From CAZGXM01 sp964529795 (lineage in GTDB: Bacteria; Bacillota; JADQBR01): DNA of 30,290 nt. This document shows, piece after piece, positions 14,590 through 23,208 of this stretch. The stretch's first letter is position 1; every line of letters starts with the position of its first letter. Made by a program: the position numbers and the translations under genes. The notes under the pieces are model-generated. The model was not told the origin of the DNA and did not search any database. It worked only from the letters and a program-made list of their open reading frames with translations. The DNA is taken from positions 1-30,290 of the forward strand of contig CAZGXM010000030.1 of NCBI GenBank assembly GCA_964529795.1, in the 5' to 3' direction.

Positions 14590-15723
14590 ATGACAATGTT
14601 CAAATCGAAAAAACTGGTTACCTTGTTAGTTTTTATGTTGGGCTTATCTTTGATGGCTTTTACCATTACAGCCTGTACCTCGAGTGAACAGCCAAAGCAA
14701 CCTAATCAGGAGGAAAATAAAGAAACAAATAAGGACAACCAAGCAGGCAAAAAACCGGAAACATTGAAAATCGGTATGGCAACTGATGTTGGCGGCGTAA
14801 ATGACGAGTCCTTTAATGCTTCCGCGTGGCGCGGCCTGACCTGGGCCAATGAACAATTGGAAAACGTTGAAGTGAAGTACTTGGAGTCCAACTCTGAAGC
14901 TGATTATGTAACCAATCTCAATACTTTCGTACGCGGCAACTATGACTTAGTCTGGGGAATCGGTTATGCCATGGCCGACGCTATTAAAAAGGTAGCAGAA
15001 CAAAACCCGGACAGCAAGTTTGGTATCGTGGACTTTGCCTATGTAGACGATAAGGGTAACAACATTACTCCGGACAACGTTGTGGCAATTAACTTCCGCG
15101 AAGAACAAGGTTCCTTCCTGGTAGGCGTTCTGGCCGGCCTCACCACCAAGAGTGATAAAATAGGTTTTATCGGCGGCGTGGAAATGGACCTTATTAAGAA
15201 GTTTGAATATGGTTTCAAAGCAGGTGTTAAAACTGTTAACCCCGATGCAGAAATTTTAACCGGGTATGCTAACTCCTTTACTGACTCTGCTGCAGGCAAA
15301 ACCATTGCCAACTCCATGTACGATCAGGGTGCTGACGTAATTTATCATGCAGCAGGCGGCGTAGGTAAAGGTTTAATGGAAGCAGCCAAAGAACGTGGTA
15401 AAGGCTTCTGGGCCATCGGTGTTGACTCCGACCAGTACAAGCTTGCTCCCAACAACGTGCTGGCATCCATGATGAAGCGCGTTGACGTTGCAGTGCTGGA
15501 CGTTGCGAAAAAGCTTAGAGACGGCGAATTTAACGGTGGCAAAATCGTGGTCTACGGTTTGAAAGAAGATGGCGTAGGAATCTCCAAGACTGCCGAGAAG
15601 AATACCTCTCCCAAAGCTTTGGAAAAAGCCGAAGAATTCAAGAAAAAGATTATTACCGGCGAAATTACAGTACCCAAGACTGAAGCGGAATACAATGACT
15701 ACCTGGCAAACTTGAACAAGTAA
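14590..15723 (+). CDS. BMP-family nucleoside-binding lipoprotein of an ABC importer
   Basis: The 377-residue product has a lipoprotein signal with lipobox ITAC (Cys29 from the first ATG) and a Gln/Lys/Asn-rich linker. The basic membrane protein (BMP/PnrA) fold follows: 'KIGMATDVGGVNDESFNASA', 'DLVWGIGYAMADAIKKVAEQ', 'SKFGIVDFAYVD', 'EEQGSFLVGVLAGLTTKSDK' and 'FWAIGVDSDQYKLAPNNVLA'. PnrA-type proteins bind purine nucleosides, with the GGVNDxSFN and VDSDQ segments lining the pocket. AGGAGG precedes two possible starts, ATG 14590 (close) and ATG 14596 (better spaced); the difference is two residues. It is followed by an intercistronic hairpin and the ATPase and two permease genes of the same transporter. 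Confidence 0.9.
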   Translation: MTMFKSKKLVTLLVFMLGLSLMAFTITACTSSEQPKQPNQEENKETNKDNQAGKKPETLKIGMATDVGGVNDESFNASAWRGLTWANEQLENVEVKYLESNSEADYVTNLNTFVRGNYDLVWGIGYAMADAIKKVAEQNPDSKFGIVDFAYVDDKGNNITPDNVVAINFREEQGSFLVGVLAGLTTKSDKIGFIGGVEMDLIKKFEYGFKAGVKTVNPDAEILTGYANSFTDSAAGKTIANSMYDQGADVIYHAAGGVGKGLMEAAKERGKGFWAIGVDSDQYKLAPNNVLASMMKRVDVAVLDVAKKLRDGEFNGGKIVVYGLKEDGVGISKTAEKNTSPKALEKAEEFKKKIITGEITVPKTEAEYNDYLANLNK

Positions 15724-15738
15724 GTCTGAATTGGACGG

Positions 15739-15763
15739 TGCCCAGGCTTTTCATTCCTGGGCA
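15739..15763 (+). promoter_or_regulatory. intercistronic stem-loop between binding protein and ATPase genes
   Basis: TGCCCAGG-CTTTTCATT-CCTGGGCA (8 bp perfect) lacks a T-run. Such hairpins commonly protect the upstream mRNA, so the binding protein is made in excess over the ATPase and permeases. Confidence 0.5.
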
Positions 15764-15788
15764 TCACCTTATATAAGGAGGCATTGGT

Positions 15789-17342
15789 GTGCGTCCCGTA
15801 GTGGAAATGAAAGGTATCACCAAAAAGTTTGGTGACCTGACAGCCAATGACAACATCAATTTAACTATCATGCCGGGAGAAATCCATGCCCTTCTGGGGG
15901 AAAACGGCGCCGGAAAAACCACCCTGATGAATATACTTTACGGGCTCTACTCTCCTACTGCAGGGGATATTTTCATTAACGACAAAAAAGTAGTGATTGA
16001 CAACCCCAATACGGCTATCCGGCTGCGCATAGGCATGGTGCACCAGCACTTTATGCTCGTGCCCCCGTTTACAGTGATGGAAAATATCGTCCTGGGCAGT
16101 GAGCCGCAAAAAATGGGCTTTTTACAGAAACAGCGTATTGAACAGGAAGTAAGAGAGATTTCCAACCGTTACGGGCTAAAAATTGACCCCCATGCCAAAA
16201 TAGAGGACATCAGCGTGGGCATGCAGCAGCGGGTGGAAATTCTAAAAGCCCTGTACCGCGGTGCTGATATCCTGATCCTGGATGAGCCAACGGCGGTACT
16301 TACTCCCCAGGAAATTAACGAATTGATAAACATCTTAAAAAACCTCATCAGCAAAGGCAAGTCAATTATTCTTATCACTCACAAATTAAAAGAAATTATG
16401 GCTGCCGCCCACCGGGTAACGGTGATACGCCGCGGTAAAGTAGTTGATACCTTAAATGTTAAAGATACCACTCCGGACGAATTGGCTGCAAAAATGGTGG
16501 GTCGTCAGGTCAGCTTGAAACTGGACAAGCAGGACACCCAACCTGGGGAGACGGTGCTAAAAATAAATAACCTGCAGGTAGAGAATAATCGTGGATTATC
16601 TGCTGTTAAGGGTGTAAAGCTGGAAATCAGGCAGGGTGAAATCCTGGGCCTTGCCGGGGTTGACGGGAATGGGCAAACCGAATTAGTAGAGGCCATCACC
16701 GGTCTGCGCAAAGTTAAAGATGGAAAAATAATGTTTAACGGCCAGGACATTACCAACTGGAAACCCCGGAAGATATTTGAAGCCAGCATGGGCCACATAC
16801 CCGAAGACCGGCAAAAGCGAGGCCTGGTGCTGGATTTCACTGTGGCGGATAACATGGTGCTACAGACCTACTACAAAAGCGATTTTGCCCAAAACTTTAT
16901 GCTTAATCATAAGAAAATCGCAACTCATGCCCAAAAGCTAATCAAGGAATTTGACGTGCGTCCACCACATGCCACTGCCAGCGCCCGGGGATTGTCCGGC
17001 GGCAACCAGCAGAAAGTAATTGTGGCCAGGGAAATTTCTCATGACCCCGACCTGCTCATTGCCGCCCAACCTACCAGGGGATTGGACGTGGGGGCCATTG
17101 AATTTATCCATAAACGCCTGCTGGAACAGCGCTCCCAAGGAAAGGCTTTACTGCTTTTCTCCCTGGAATTGGATGAAATTATGAATTTATCCGACAGAAT
17201 TGCCGTTATGTATGATGGTAAAATTATCGGTATTGTCAAAGCCAGTGAGACCAACGAAGAACAGCTGGGGCTAATGATGGCCGGCAACCTGCCGGAAACT
17301 GTAAAAGGAGGTCACGGGGATAATGCAGCACCTGCAAATTAG
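15789..17342 (+). CDS. nucleoside ABC importer ATPase, two fused ATP-binding domains
   Basis: This 517-residue protein is the tandem ATPase typical of BMP-type nucleoside importers (NupO/YufO-like, related to RbsA). Domain 1 (about 1-245) has Walker A 'LLGENGAGKTTLMNILYGL', signature 'ISVGMQQRVEILKALYRGA' and Walker B 'ILILDEPTAVLTPQE'. Domain 2 (about 255-500) has a degenerate Walker A, 'GVDGNGQTELVEAITGL', signature 'LSGGNQQKVIVAREISHD' and Walker B 'LLIAAQPTRGLDVGA', where the usual Asp-Glu is Ala-Gln, so this half probably hydrolyses poorly, as in its relatives. The start is GTG 15789, with AAGGAGG upstream. The last 20 bases overlap the first permease gene. Confidence 0.9.
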   Translation: MRPVVEMKGITKKFGDLTANDNINLTIMPGEIHALLGENGAGKTTLMNILYGLYSPTAGDIFINDKKVVIDNPNTAIRLRIGMVHQHFMLVPPFTVMENIVLGSEPQKMGFLQKQRIEQEVREISNRYGLKIDPHAKIEDISVGMQQRVEILKALYRGADILILDEPTAVLTPQEINELINILKNLISKGKSIILITHKLKEIMAAAHRVTVIRRGKVVDTLNVKDTTPDELAAKMVGRQVSLKLDKQDTQPGETVLKINNLQVENNRGLSAVKGVKLEIRQGEILGLAGVDGNGQTELVEAITGLRKVKDGKIMFNGQDITNWKPRKIFEASMGHIPEDRQKRGLVLDFTVADNMVLQTYYKSDFAQNFMLNHKKIATHAQKLIKEFDVRPPHATASARGLSGGNQQKVIVAREISHDPDLLIAAQPTRGLDVGAIEFIHKRLLEQRSQGKALLLFSLELDEIMNLSDRIAVMYDGKIIGIVKASETNEEQLGLMMAGNLPETVKGGHGDNAAPAN

Positions 17343-18393
17343 GAAAAAAACCATCACCTTTCTCGTCCCGTTGACTTCCATTATTCTGGGAATGCTCATT
17401 GGCGCTGCAGCCATGCTCTGGACCGGGTTTAACCCCCTGGAAGCATATAAGGCCTTGTTTGCCGGCATTATCGGTGATCCCTATTCAGTTGGTGAGACCA
17501 TTCGGACTGTGACACCGTTAATCTTTACCGGCTTGGCAGTAGCTTTTGCTTTTCGAACCGGACTTTTTAACATCGGTGTGGAAGGACAGTTTATTGTAGG
17601 ACAGCTGGCGGCTGCCTGGGCAGGAGTATATTTTGGCCAGTTTGGGCTGCCATGGCTTGTCCATGTGCCCCTAACCATCGCCAGCGGTTTCCTGGCCGGG
17701 GCAATTTGGGCAGGTATCCCGGGGCTCTTGAAGGCAGTATCCGGGGCCCACGAAGTAATTACCACCATTATGATGAACCATATATCCCTGATTTTTGCCA
17801 ATTTTATTATCAGAGATTTCTTAAGAATATCCACCCGGGAAGCTACCGCAGATGTGGCGCCCAGCGCTGATTTAACCATTGGCTTCCTTCAGGACTTCTT
17901 CCAAGGTGCCCGGGTACATTGGGGAACACTGATCGGCCTGGCCCTGGCCCTGGCAGTATTTATACTGCTTTGGAAGACCACTGCCGGCTATGAGCTGCGT
18001 GCGGTAGGCTATAACATCCATGCCGCAGAATATGCCGGTATCAACGTAAAGAAAAGTATCATTTTATCAATGGTAATCAGCGGCGGCATTGCCGGCGTCG
18101 GTGGCGCGGTAGAAACCATGGGAGTATTTAAAAGCATGGCGGTATCGGCGGTATTCCCCGGCGTCGGATTTGATGGCATTGCCGTATCCTTAATTGGGAA
18201 TAACCACCCCTTTGGTATAATCCTGGGAGCTACCCTGCTGGGAGCTTTAAAGAATGGTTCCATTAATATGGCTTTTGCCGCCAACGTACCCAGTGCCGTT
18301 ATCAGTATCGTCACGGCATCCATTATCTTTTTCACTGCCGCAGCCGGCCTGGTCAAATGGATCCTGCGTATCAAGCCCGAGGAAGGGGTGTAA
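17323..18393 (+). CDS. nucleoside ABC importer permease 1 (YufP/NupP-like)
   Basis: The 356-residue membrane protein has about nine to ten hydrophobic segments and the branched-chain/ribose-type permease family pattern. 'TPLIFTGLAVAFAFRTGLFN' and 'IGVEGQFIVGQLAAAWAG' are the hallmark of this group, with 'GAHEVITTIMMNHISLIFAN' and 'FDGIAVSLIGNNHPFGIILG' further on. It forms half of the channel together with the next gene. The ATG has AAAGGAGG about 11 bases upstream, inside the end of the ATPase gene, so translation is probably coupled. Confidence 0.88.
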   Translation: MQHLQIRKKTITFLVPLTSIILGMLIGAAAMLWTGFNPLEAYKALFAGIIGDPYSVGETIRTVTPLIFTGLAVAFAFRTGLFNIGVEGQFIVGQLAAAWAGVYFGQFGLPWLVHVPLTIASGFLAGAIWAGIPGLLKAVSGAHEVITTIMMNHISLIFANFIIRDFLRISTREATADVAPSADLTIGFLQDFFQGARVHWGTLIGLALALAVFILLWKTTAGYELRAVGYNIHAAEYAGINVKKSIILSMVISGGIAGVGGAVETMGVFKSMAVSAVFPGVGFDGIAVSLIGNNHPFGIILGATLLGALKNGSINMAFAANVPSAVISIVTASIIFFTAAAGLVKWILRIKPEEGV

Positions 18394-18396
18394 GCT

Positions 18397-19335
18397 GTGA
18401 GCGAAGTTCTGGCCATTATCGCTACCATCCTGGGAAATACGGTTTTGTATGCCACCCCCCTTATTTTTGCTGCCATGGGCGGGGTGTTCTCTGAACGCTC
18501 CGGGGTTATCAATATCGGTTTGGAAGGCATGATGATTATGGGCGCTTTCAGCGCCGCTACGGTAACAATCTTTACCCACAACCCCTGGTTAGGGTTGCTG
18601 GCCGCAATGATTACCGGCGGACTGCTGGCCCTGGTTCACGCCGTTGCATCGGTAACCTTCAAGTCGGACCAGGTAGTCAGCGGTGTGGCTATCAACTTTT
18701 TGGCTTTTGGTATTGCGACCTTTCTAATGCGGAAGATATTTAACGCCGGTCAGACCACTCCGGTGGAATTTAAACTGCAGCGGGTAGCTATTCCCCTGCT
18801 GGAAAAAATTCCATACTTCGGTAAAGTGCTGTTTTTCAATTACCCTACTGTTTACCTGGCGTTTCTGGTGGTTATTTTAGCCCACATCGTCCTTTACAAG
18901 ACCACCTTTGGGCTGCGTCTCAGAGCGGTGGGCGAGTACCCCATGGCCGCCGATACTGTGGGTATCAATGTGCTGAAAATACGCTACCTGGGGGTAATTA
19001 TTTCCGGCGTCCTGGCTGGTCTGGGCGGTGCCTCAGTTAGCATCGGCATTATTGCCGAGTTTACGGAAACAACCATAGTGGGCCAGGGTTTTATCGCCCT
19101 GGCAGCCATGATATTCGGTAAATGGACACCCAAAGGAGGCCTGCTAGCCTGCCTGCTCTTTGGGATGGCCAAAGCGCTGGATGCCACGGGACAGGTATTG
19201 GGTTTAACCAACTATATGCCCACGGACCTCCTGTCCATGATGCCTTATATCCTGACCATAGTTGCCCTAACCGGTTTGGTGGGTCGGGCCAACGCACCCG
19301 CCGCCATCGGACAGCCCTACGAAAAAGGGAGATGA
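18397..19335 (+). CDS. nucleoside ABC importer permease 2 (YufQ/NupQ-like)
   Basis: The 312-residue membrane protein has about eight to nine transmembrane segments. It repeats the family signature 'TPLIFAAMGGVFSERSGVIN' and 'IGLEGMMIMGAFSAATV' near the N terminus, and has 'GQGFIALAAMIFGKWTPKGG' near the C terminus. It is the second, shorter permease of the heteromeric channel. It starts with GTG three bases after the previous stop (AAGGGGTG upstream) and ends the operon before a terminator. Confidence 0.88.
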   Translation: MSEVLAIIATILGNTVLYATPLIFAAMGGVFSERSGVINIGLEGMMIMGAFSAATVTIFTHNPWLGLLAAMITGGLLALVHAVASVTFKSDQVVSGVAINFLAFGIATFLMRKIFNAGQTTPVEFKLQRVAIPLLEKIPYFGKVLFFNYPTVYLAFLVVILAHIVLYKTTFGLRLRAVGEYPMAADTVGINVLKIRYLGVIISGVLAGLGGASVSIGIIAEFTETTIVGQGFIALAAMIFGKWTPKGGLLACLLFGMAKALDATGQVLGLTNYMPTDLLSMMPYILTIVALTGLVGRANAPAAIGQPYEKGR

Positions 19336-19336
19336 A

Positions 19337-19369
19337 AAATTCCGAGGTCACGTTAACCCCGGAATTTTT
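19337..19369 (+). terminator. intrinsic terminator of the nucleoside transporter operon
   Basis: AAATTCCG / CGGAATTT (8 bp, 15-base loop) with the right arm running into TTTTT. Confidence 0.7.
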
Positions 19370-19408
19370 ATTGCACAAAGGTTTAGTCCCAAAATGCTAT
19401 ATCCTTAG

Positions 19409-20206
19409 TTAATTGGCCAACAGCAACCGGTCACTGGCCATCTCACTGCCGCTCACCTTTTCAAACATGCGCAGCAGGTCATCCACCTTGGTCTTCTGCT
19501 TCTCGTCATGCTGCAAATCAAGGATAATTTTCCCTTCATGCATCATGATGGTACGGTTGCCGTATTTCAAGGCATCCCGCATGTTGTGGGTGACCATCAG
19601 TGCAGTCAGGTTGTGGGTCTCAATAATCTTATCGGTCAACGCCAATACTTTCTGGGCAGTTTTCGGGTCCAGGGCCGCGGTATGTTCGTCCAACAGCAGC
19701 AGTTTCGGTTCCGTCAGGGTTGCCATCAAGAGTGTCAAAGCCTGGCGCTGGCCGCCTGACAGCAAGCCTACTTTGGTCTTCAAGCGGTCTTCCAAGCCCA
19801 ACTCCAGTTGGGCCAGCTGTTTCCTGAAAAACTTACGTTCTCCCTGGGTAATGCCCCAGCGGAGCCTTCTTTTCGCGCCCCTTCTATATGCCATGGACAG
19901 GTTCTCTTCAATGGTCATGGTGGCAGCCGTACCCATCAGGGGGTCCTGAAATACCCGGCCGATGTCTGCTGCCCGCCGGTGTTCCGGCTGCTTGTTGATA
20001 GTAACCCCATCAATGGCAATAGTCCCCCGGTCCACAGGATAAACACCGGCAATGATATTCAAAAGAGTGGACTTGCCTGCACCGTTGCCGCCGATCACCG
20101 TGACAAAGTCGCCGGCGGGCAGGTGCAAATCAACCCCCGCCAGGGCAGTCTTTTCATTGACACTGCCTATGTTAAAAGTTTTGTGAACATTTTTAACCCT
20201 CAGCAT
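19409..20206 (-). CDS. ABC importer ATPase of a TrpXYZ-like system
   Basis: The 265-residue ATPase has Walker A 'VIGGNGAGKSTLLNIIAGVY', signature 'LLSGGQRQALTLLMATLTEP' and Walker B 'KLLLLDEHTAALDPKTAQKV'. The 'DEHTAALDP' form (His instead of Pro) and the insertion 'AMAYRRGAKRRLRWGIT'-like region before the signature (about residues 100-120) are typical of the COG1101 ATPases that pair with ABC_sub_bind lipoproteins. The ATG at 20206 with AAAGGATG upstream gives the normal 'MLRVKNVHKTF' start and overlaps the end of the permease gene by 14 bases. It is the last gene of the operon. Confidence 0.85.
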   Translation of the reverse strand: MLRVKNVHKTFNIGSVNEKTALAGVDLHLPAGDFVTVIGGNGAGKSTLLNIIAGVYPVDRGTIAIDGVTINKQPEHRRAADIGRVFQDPLMGTAATMTIEENLSMAYRRGAKRRLRWGITQGERKFFRKQLAQLELGLEDRLKTKVGLLSGGQRQALTLLMATLTEPKLLLLDEHTAALDPKTAQKVLALTDKIIETHNLTALMVTHNMRDALKYGNRTIMMHEGKIILDLQHDEKQKTKVDDLLRMFEKVSGSEMASDRLLLAN

Positions 20207-21101
20207 TCCGGCCATCCTTTCCGGTTTCCACCAGCCGCTGCAACTTACTCTTGACAATAGGTGACGCCAGGGCAACCGTAACAATTAGCGCCGTAAACAG
20301 CTTTAAATCAGTAGGCTTAAGTCCCATCTGCAGTACAGCCGCAATCACCAAGCGATACACCACGGAACCCAAAGCCACGGCGATAAGGGTGCGCATAATA
20401 GTGGGCGTGCCGAAAAGTACCTCACCAATAATAACCGAAGCGAGGCCAATCACTATCATACCAATACCCATGCCTATATCGGCAAAACTTTGGTACTGGG
20501 CTACCAAAGCACCGGACAAAGCTACCATTGCGTTGCTGATACCAAGGCCGATTATTTTCATTGTGTTGGTGTTGACCCCGAGGCTGCGAATCATCTGGGT
20601 GTTATCACCGGTGGCTCGCATGGCAAAACCCAATTCCGTATTTAAAAACCACCACAGTAACAGCACCGTGAGCGCTGTCACCGCAACCCCGACGAAAATT
20701 ATCACCCAACCCTTACTAATTCCCAAATCCACGATGCTGGTAAAAATCGTATCCATGCGCAGCAGCGTTACATTGGCCCGGCCCATCACACGCAAGTTTA
20801 CGGAATACAAGGCGATCATACTTAAAATACCTGATAATAACGGTGCAATCCCAAACTGGGTATGCAGGGCACCGGTAACCATACCGGCCACGGCCCCTGC
20901 TGCTATGGCAACTAACATTCCCAACCAGGGGTCATATCCTGCGGTAATTAATGTAGCTACTACCGCCGCTCCCAGGGTAAAACTGCCGTCAACTGTCAAA
21001 TCAGCGTAGTCCAAAACCCTGAAAGTAACGTAAACTCCCAGTACCATGATGGAATATAGCAGTCCCTGTTCTACCGAGCCCAGCAGGATATTTAAATACA
21101 T
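20193..21101 (-). CDS. ABC importer permease of a TrpXYZ-like system
   Basis: The 302-residue permease has about eight hydrophobic segments and the BPD_transp_2 family pattern: 'GSVEQGLLYSIMVLGVYVTF', 'DYADLTVDGSFTLGAAVVAT' and 'FAMRATGDNTQMIRSLGVNT'. The start is ATG 21101, with AGGTGG six bases upstream; a TTG at 21122 is in frame but unsupported. It lies between its binding-protein and ATPase genes and probably forms a homodimeric channel. Relatives are annotated as uncharacterised or tryptophan/tyrosine transporters. Confidence 0.85.
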   Translation of the reverse strand: MYLNILLGSVEQGLLYSIMVLGVYVTFRVLDYADLTVDGSFTLGAAVVATLITAGYDPWLGMLVAIAAGAVAGMVTGALHTQFGIAPLLSGILSMIALYSVNLRVMGRANVTLLRMDTIFTSIVDLGISKGWVIIFVGVAVTALTVLLLWWFLNTELGFAMRATGDNTQMIRSLGVNTNTMKIIGLGISNAMVALSGALVAQYQSFADIGMGIGMIVIGLASVIIGEVLFGTPTIMRTLIAVALGSVVYRLVIAAVLQMGLKPTDLKLFTALIVTVALASPIVKSKLQRLVETGKDGRNAEG

Positions 21102-21127
21102 ATGTCGCCACCTGTCAGTCAATTATT

Positions 21128-22171
21128 TTATTTGATAACTTCTTTCGCCTTATCGATAATGTCCTGGGGAATCTCCACGCCCATTCTTTCCGCTGCACCC
21201 AGGTTAACCACCACGTCCAAATCCTTTTGGCTTTCAATGGCCATATCGGCGGGTTTTTCGCCTTCAATCACTCTCAAGGCCATTTCCCCGGTCTGGCGCC
21301 CCAGTTTATAGTAATCAATACCAATGGTTGCCAGGGCCCCACCTTTTACCATTCCTGCTTCACCCACAACGAAAGGAATGTCATTTTCTTCGGCTACCGC
21401 TACCGCACTGGCTATGGAAGATGCCACCATGTTGTCCGTGGGAGCATAAAGGGCGTCTGCTTTCCCAACCAGTGACTGGGTAACCTGCATTACCTCGGCA
21501 CTGCTGGTCACCGTAGCTTCTACAATTTCCAATCCCAGTTCCGCCGCGGCATCCTTGGCAATTCCTACCTGTACCTCGGAATTTATCTCGCTGGAATTAT
21601 AAATTACACCGACTTTTTTGGCACCGGGAACTATTTGTTTCAGCAGTTCCAACTGCGCTTTAACCGGAGTCATATCGGTGGTGCCGGTAACGTTTGTCCC
21701 CGGGTGTCCATTGCTTTCAACCAGCTTGGCAGCAACCGGATCGGTAACGGCAGTAATTAAAATGGGTATCGTCTGGGTTTCACTGGCCATGGTGATAGCG
21801 GATGGTGTCGCTATTGCCAGCACCATATCCACCTGGTCAGCGACAAATTTCTGAGCAATGGTTTTTAATGTAGATTGGTCTCCTTGAGCGTTTTTGTAAT
21901 CAACAATCAAGTTTTCACCGTCAACATAACCGTTTTCCTTCAACACATCAAGAAAACCTTGCCGGGACGCATCCAGTGCCGGGTGTTCCGCTACCTGGAT
22001 AATACCTAATTTCAATGCCTGCTGTTGGGAAGCTTCGCTACCGGTATTTTCACTTGCGCTCTCCTTGGCAGCATTATCCTTGGGGGCTTCCTCCTTGGGC
22101 GCACCGCATCCCACGGTAACCAGTGCCAAAACAACCAAGAGGCTCAACAAAATAACAAATCTTTTCTTCAT
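21128..22171 (-). CDS. ABC substrate-binding lipoprotein (ABC_sub_bind/TrpX-like)
   Basis: The 347-residue product has a lipoprotein signal with Cys22 (VTVGC) and an acidic, Ala/Glu-rich linker. The type I periplasmic-binding fold of the ABC_sub_bind family follows: 'LKLGIIQVAEHPALDASRQG', 'DMVLAIATPSAITMASETQT', 'PILITAVTDPVAAKLV', 'KKVGVIYNSSEINSEVQ' and 'DALYAPTDNMVASSIASAV'. This family is known in part as TrpX, a predicted tryptophan or aromatic amino acid binder, but many members have no proven substrate. The ribosome binding site is GGGAGGGAG. It is the first gene of the importer operon and lies behind a promoter and attenuator-like terminator. Confidence 0.85.
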   Translation of the reverse strand: MKKRFVILLSLLVVLALVTVGCGAPKEEAPKDNAAKESASENTGSEASQQQALKLGIIQVAEHPALDASRQGFLDVLKENGYVDGENLIVDYKNAQGDQSTLKTIAQKFVADQVDMVLAIATPSAITMASETQTIPILITAVTDPVAAKLVESNGHPGTNVTGTTDMTPVKAQLELLKQIVPGAKKVGVIYNSSEINSEVQVGIAKDAAAELGLEIVEATVTSSAEVMQVTQSLVGKADALYAPTDNMVASSIASAVAVAEENDIPFVVGEAGMVKGGALATIGIDYYKLGRQTGEMALRVIEGEKPADMAIESQKDLDVVVNLGAAERMGVEIPQDIIDKAKEVIK

Positions 22172-22217
22172 CTTTTCTCCCTCCCGTGTTTTTCCGGGCA
22201 GCCGGCGGGAGATATTT

Positions 22218-22345
22218 AAAAAACACCCTCAGTGGGTGCCTCTCGCTTGTATTTTCTCCCACTACCGTCCTGCCATACTAAATTTAGGTATTTAATTCCT
22301 ACCATGCTTAAACTAGATTTTAGTCTAAAGGATTTGCCCTGTCAA
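22218..22345 (-). promoter_or_regulatory. promoter and attenuator-like terminator in the leader of the TrpXYZ-like operon
   Basis: On the minus strand TTGACA (22345-22340), a 17-base spacer and TAAAAT (22322-22317) form a near-consensus promoter. About 75 bases into the leader lies CACCC-ACTGA-GGGTG (22238-22224), followed by six T (22223-22218), an intrinsic terminator placed before the first gene. The leader between them has other inverted repeats (around 22266-22300) and several UAG/GAG triplets, but no T-box consensus. A regulated transcription-termination switch is likely; the sensor is unknown. Confidence 0.6.
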
Positions 22346-22385
22346 CCTGTATTAAACAAATACTATTAACTGGTAACTCTGCAAA

Positions 22386-22408
22386 CTAAAAACAGCACCT
22401 CTCGGTGC
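22386..22408 (-). terminator. intrinsic terminator of the cis-prenyltransferase-like gene
   Basis: On the minus strand GCACC-GAGA-GGTGC is followed by TGTTTTTAG. Confidence 0.65.
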
Positions 22409-22411
22409 GAT

Positions 22412-23083
22412 TTAGCCGCCCAAAGTTATATCCTGGATCTGGTACCAGCTCAGGGCTTCAAAAAGATGGCGGGGTTTGAAATCCGGCCACATCTCGTCAA
22501 CAATGTAAAAATCAGCATACACCGATTGCACCGGCAGAAACCCGCTCAACCTCCTGCGCCCGCCCCAGCGGATAATCAAATCAATACGGGACACATCCCG
22601 GGAGGCTAAGATGCCCGCAATGTTTTTCCCCGCAGGCACCCGGGTTTCATCATTGCCAACAATGGCCCGCAGGTCCCACTGCCAGCCGTAGTTAATCAGG
22701 AAATTGACCCGCATCAATCCCCGGCCAAAGGTGTGCCTTTGAGTAAACTTCTTCAACTCCCGGGGAAAAAGCGGGGAGGTATAATCACCCACCACGAGAA
22801 TGGACGCATCCAAATCAGTCAAAGCCATGACAGCATCCACGCAGGCCTTTTGAAAGGCACGGGTTTGAACCGCCGGGCGCCTGGTATTATCCATGGTAAA
22901 CCCGTAAAAAGACATTTCCTTTACTCCCAGCTCCAGGCACAGCTTGTATAACTCCACGCCGGGACCGATGCCGTTTTCATAACCGTCTTCCCTGTTGAGA
23001 CCCCGAGACTGTGCCCAGCGGCGGTTGCCGTCGGGGATGATCCCAATATGTTCGGGAATCCTGCTGAACTGCTTAACCTTCAT
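22412..23083 (-). CDS. divergent undecaprenyl diphosphate synthase-like cis-prenyltransferase
   Basis: The 223-residue protein opens with 'IPEHIGIIPDGNRRWAQSRG', the catalytic HxxxIxDGNxRWA motif of cis-prenyltransferases; Asp18 binds the Mg-pyrophosphate. It ends with 'ADFYIVDEMWPDF', matching the conserved YxExxFxxxxWPDF end. Other key places differ. The usual FSTENW segment reads 'FTMDNTRRP', the IRTGGExRxSNF loop reads 'IRWGGRRRLSGF' (Glu replaced by Arg), and the metal-binding Glu of YAExYF is Asp. It is therefore probably a paralogue with altered substrate or chain length, not the housekeeping UppS. It is a single gene with its own terminator. The ATG context is GGAGATAATG, with GGAGGGAGATA upstream. 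Confidence 0.75.
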   Translation of the reverse strand: MKVKQFSRIPEHIGIIPDGNRRWAQSRGLNREDGYENGIGPGVELYKLCLELGVKEMSFYGFTMDNTRRPAVQTRAFQKACVDAVMALTDLDASILVVGDYTSPLFPRELKKFTQRHTFGRGLMRVNFLINYGWQWDLRAIVGNDETRVPAGKNIAGILASRDVSRIDLIIRWGGRRRLSGFLPVQSVYADFYIVDEMWPDFKPRHLFEALSWYQIQDITLGG

Positions 23084-23208
23084 TATCTCCCTCCAGCTTT
23101 TTTCTCAGCCAAACGTATTTTAATTATTCCCTGGGCGATACAAACTATGCCTGACCGGGCATAATTTACCGTCGTTTGCAAAAGCATATACCTGGAGGTG
23201 ATTTTACT

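Noticed and set aside
18009..18581. 190-codon antisense ORF across the two nucleoside permease genes
   Set aside because: A shadow of two well-supported permease genes; no start signal.
20251..21009. 252-codon ORF antisense to the TrpXYZ-like permease
   Set aside because: Low-complexity Thr/Pro/Ile translation typical of the reverse strand of a membrane-protein gene; no ribosome binding site.
22218..22305. 29-codon leader peptide frame running through the attenuator (one Trp codon)
   Set aside because: No ribosome binding site, it starts only a few bases from the predicted transcription start, and it has no run of regulatory codons.
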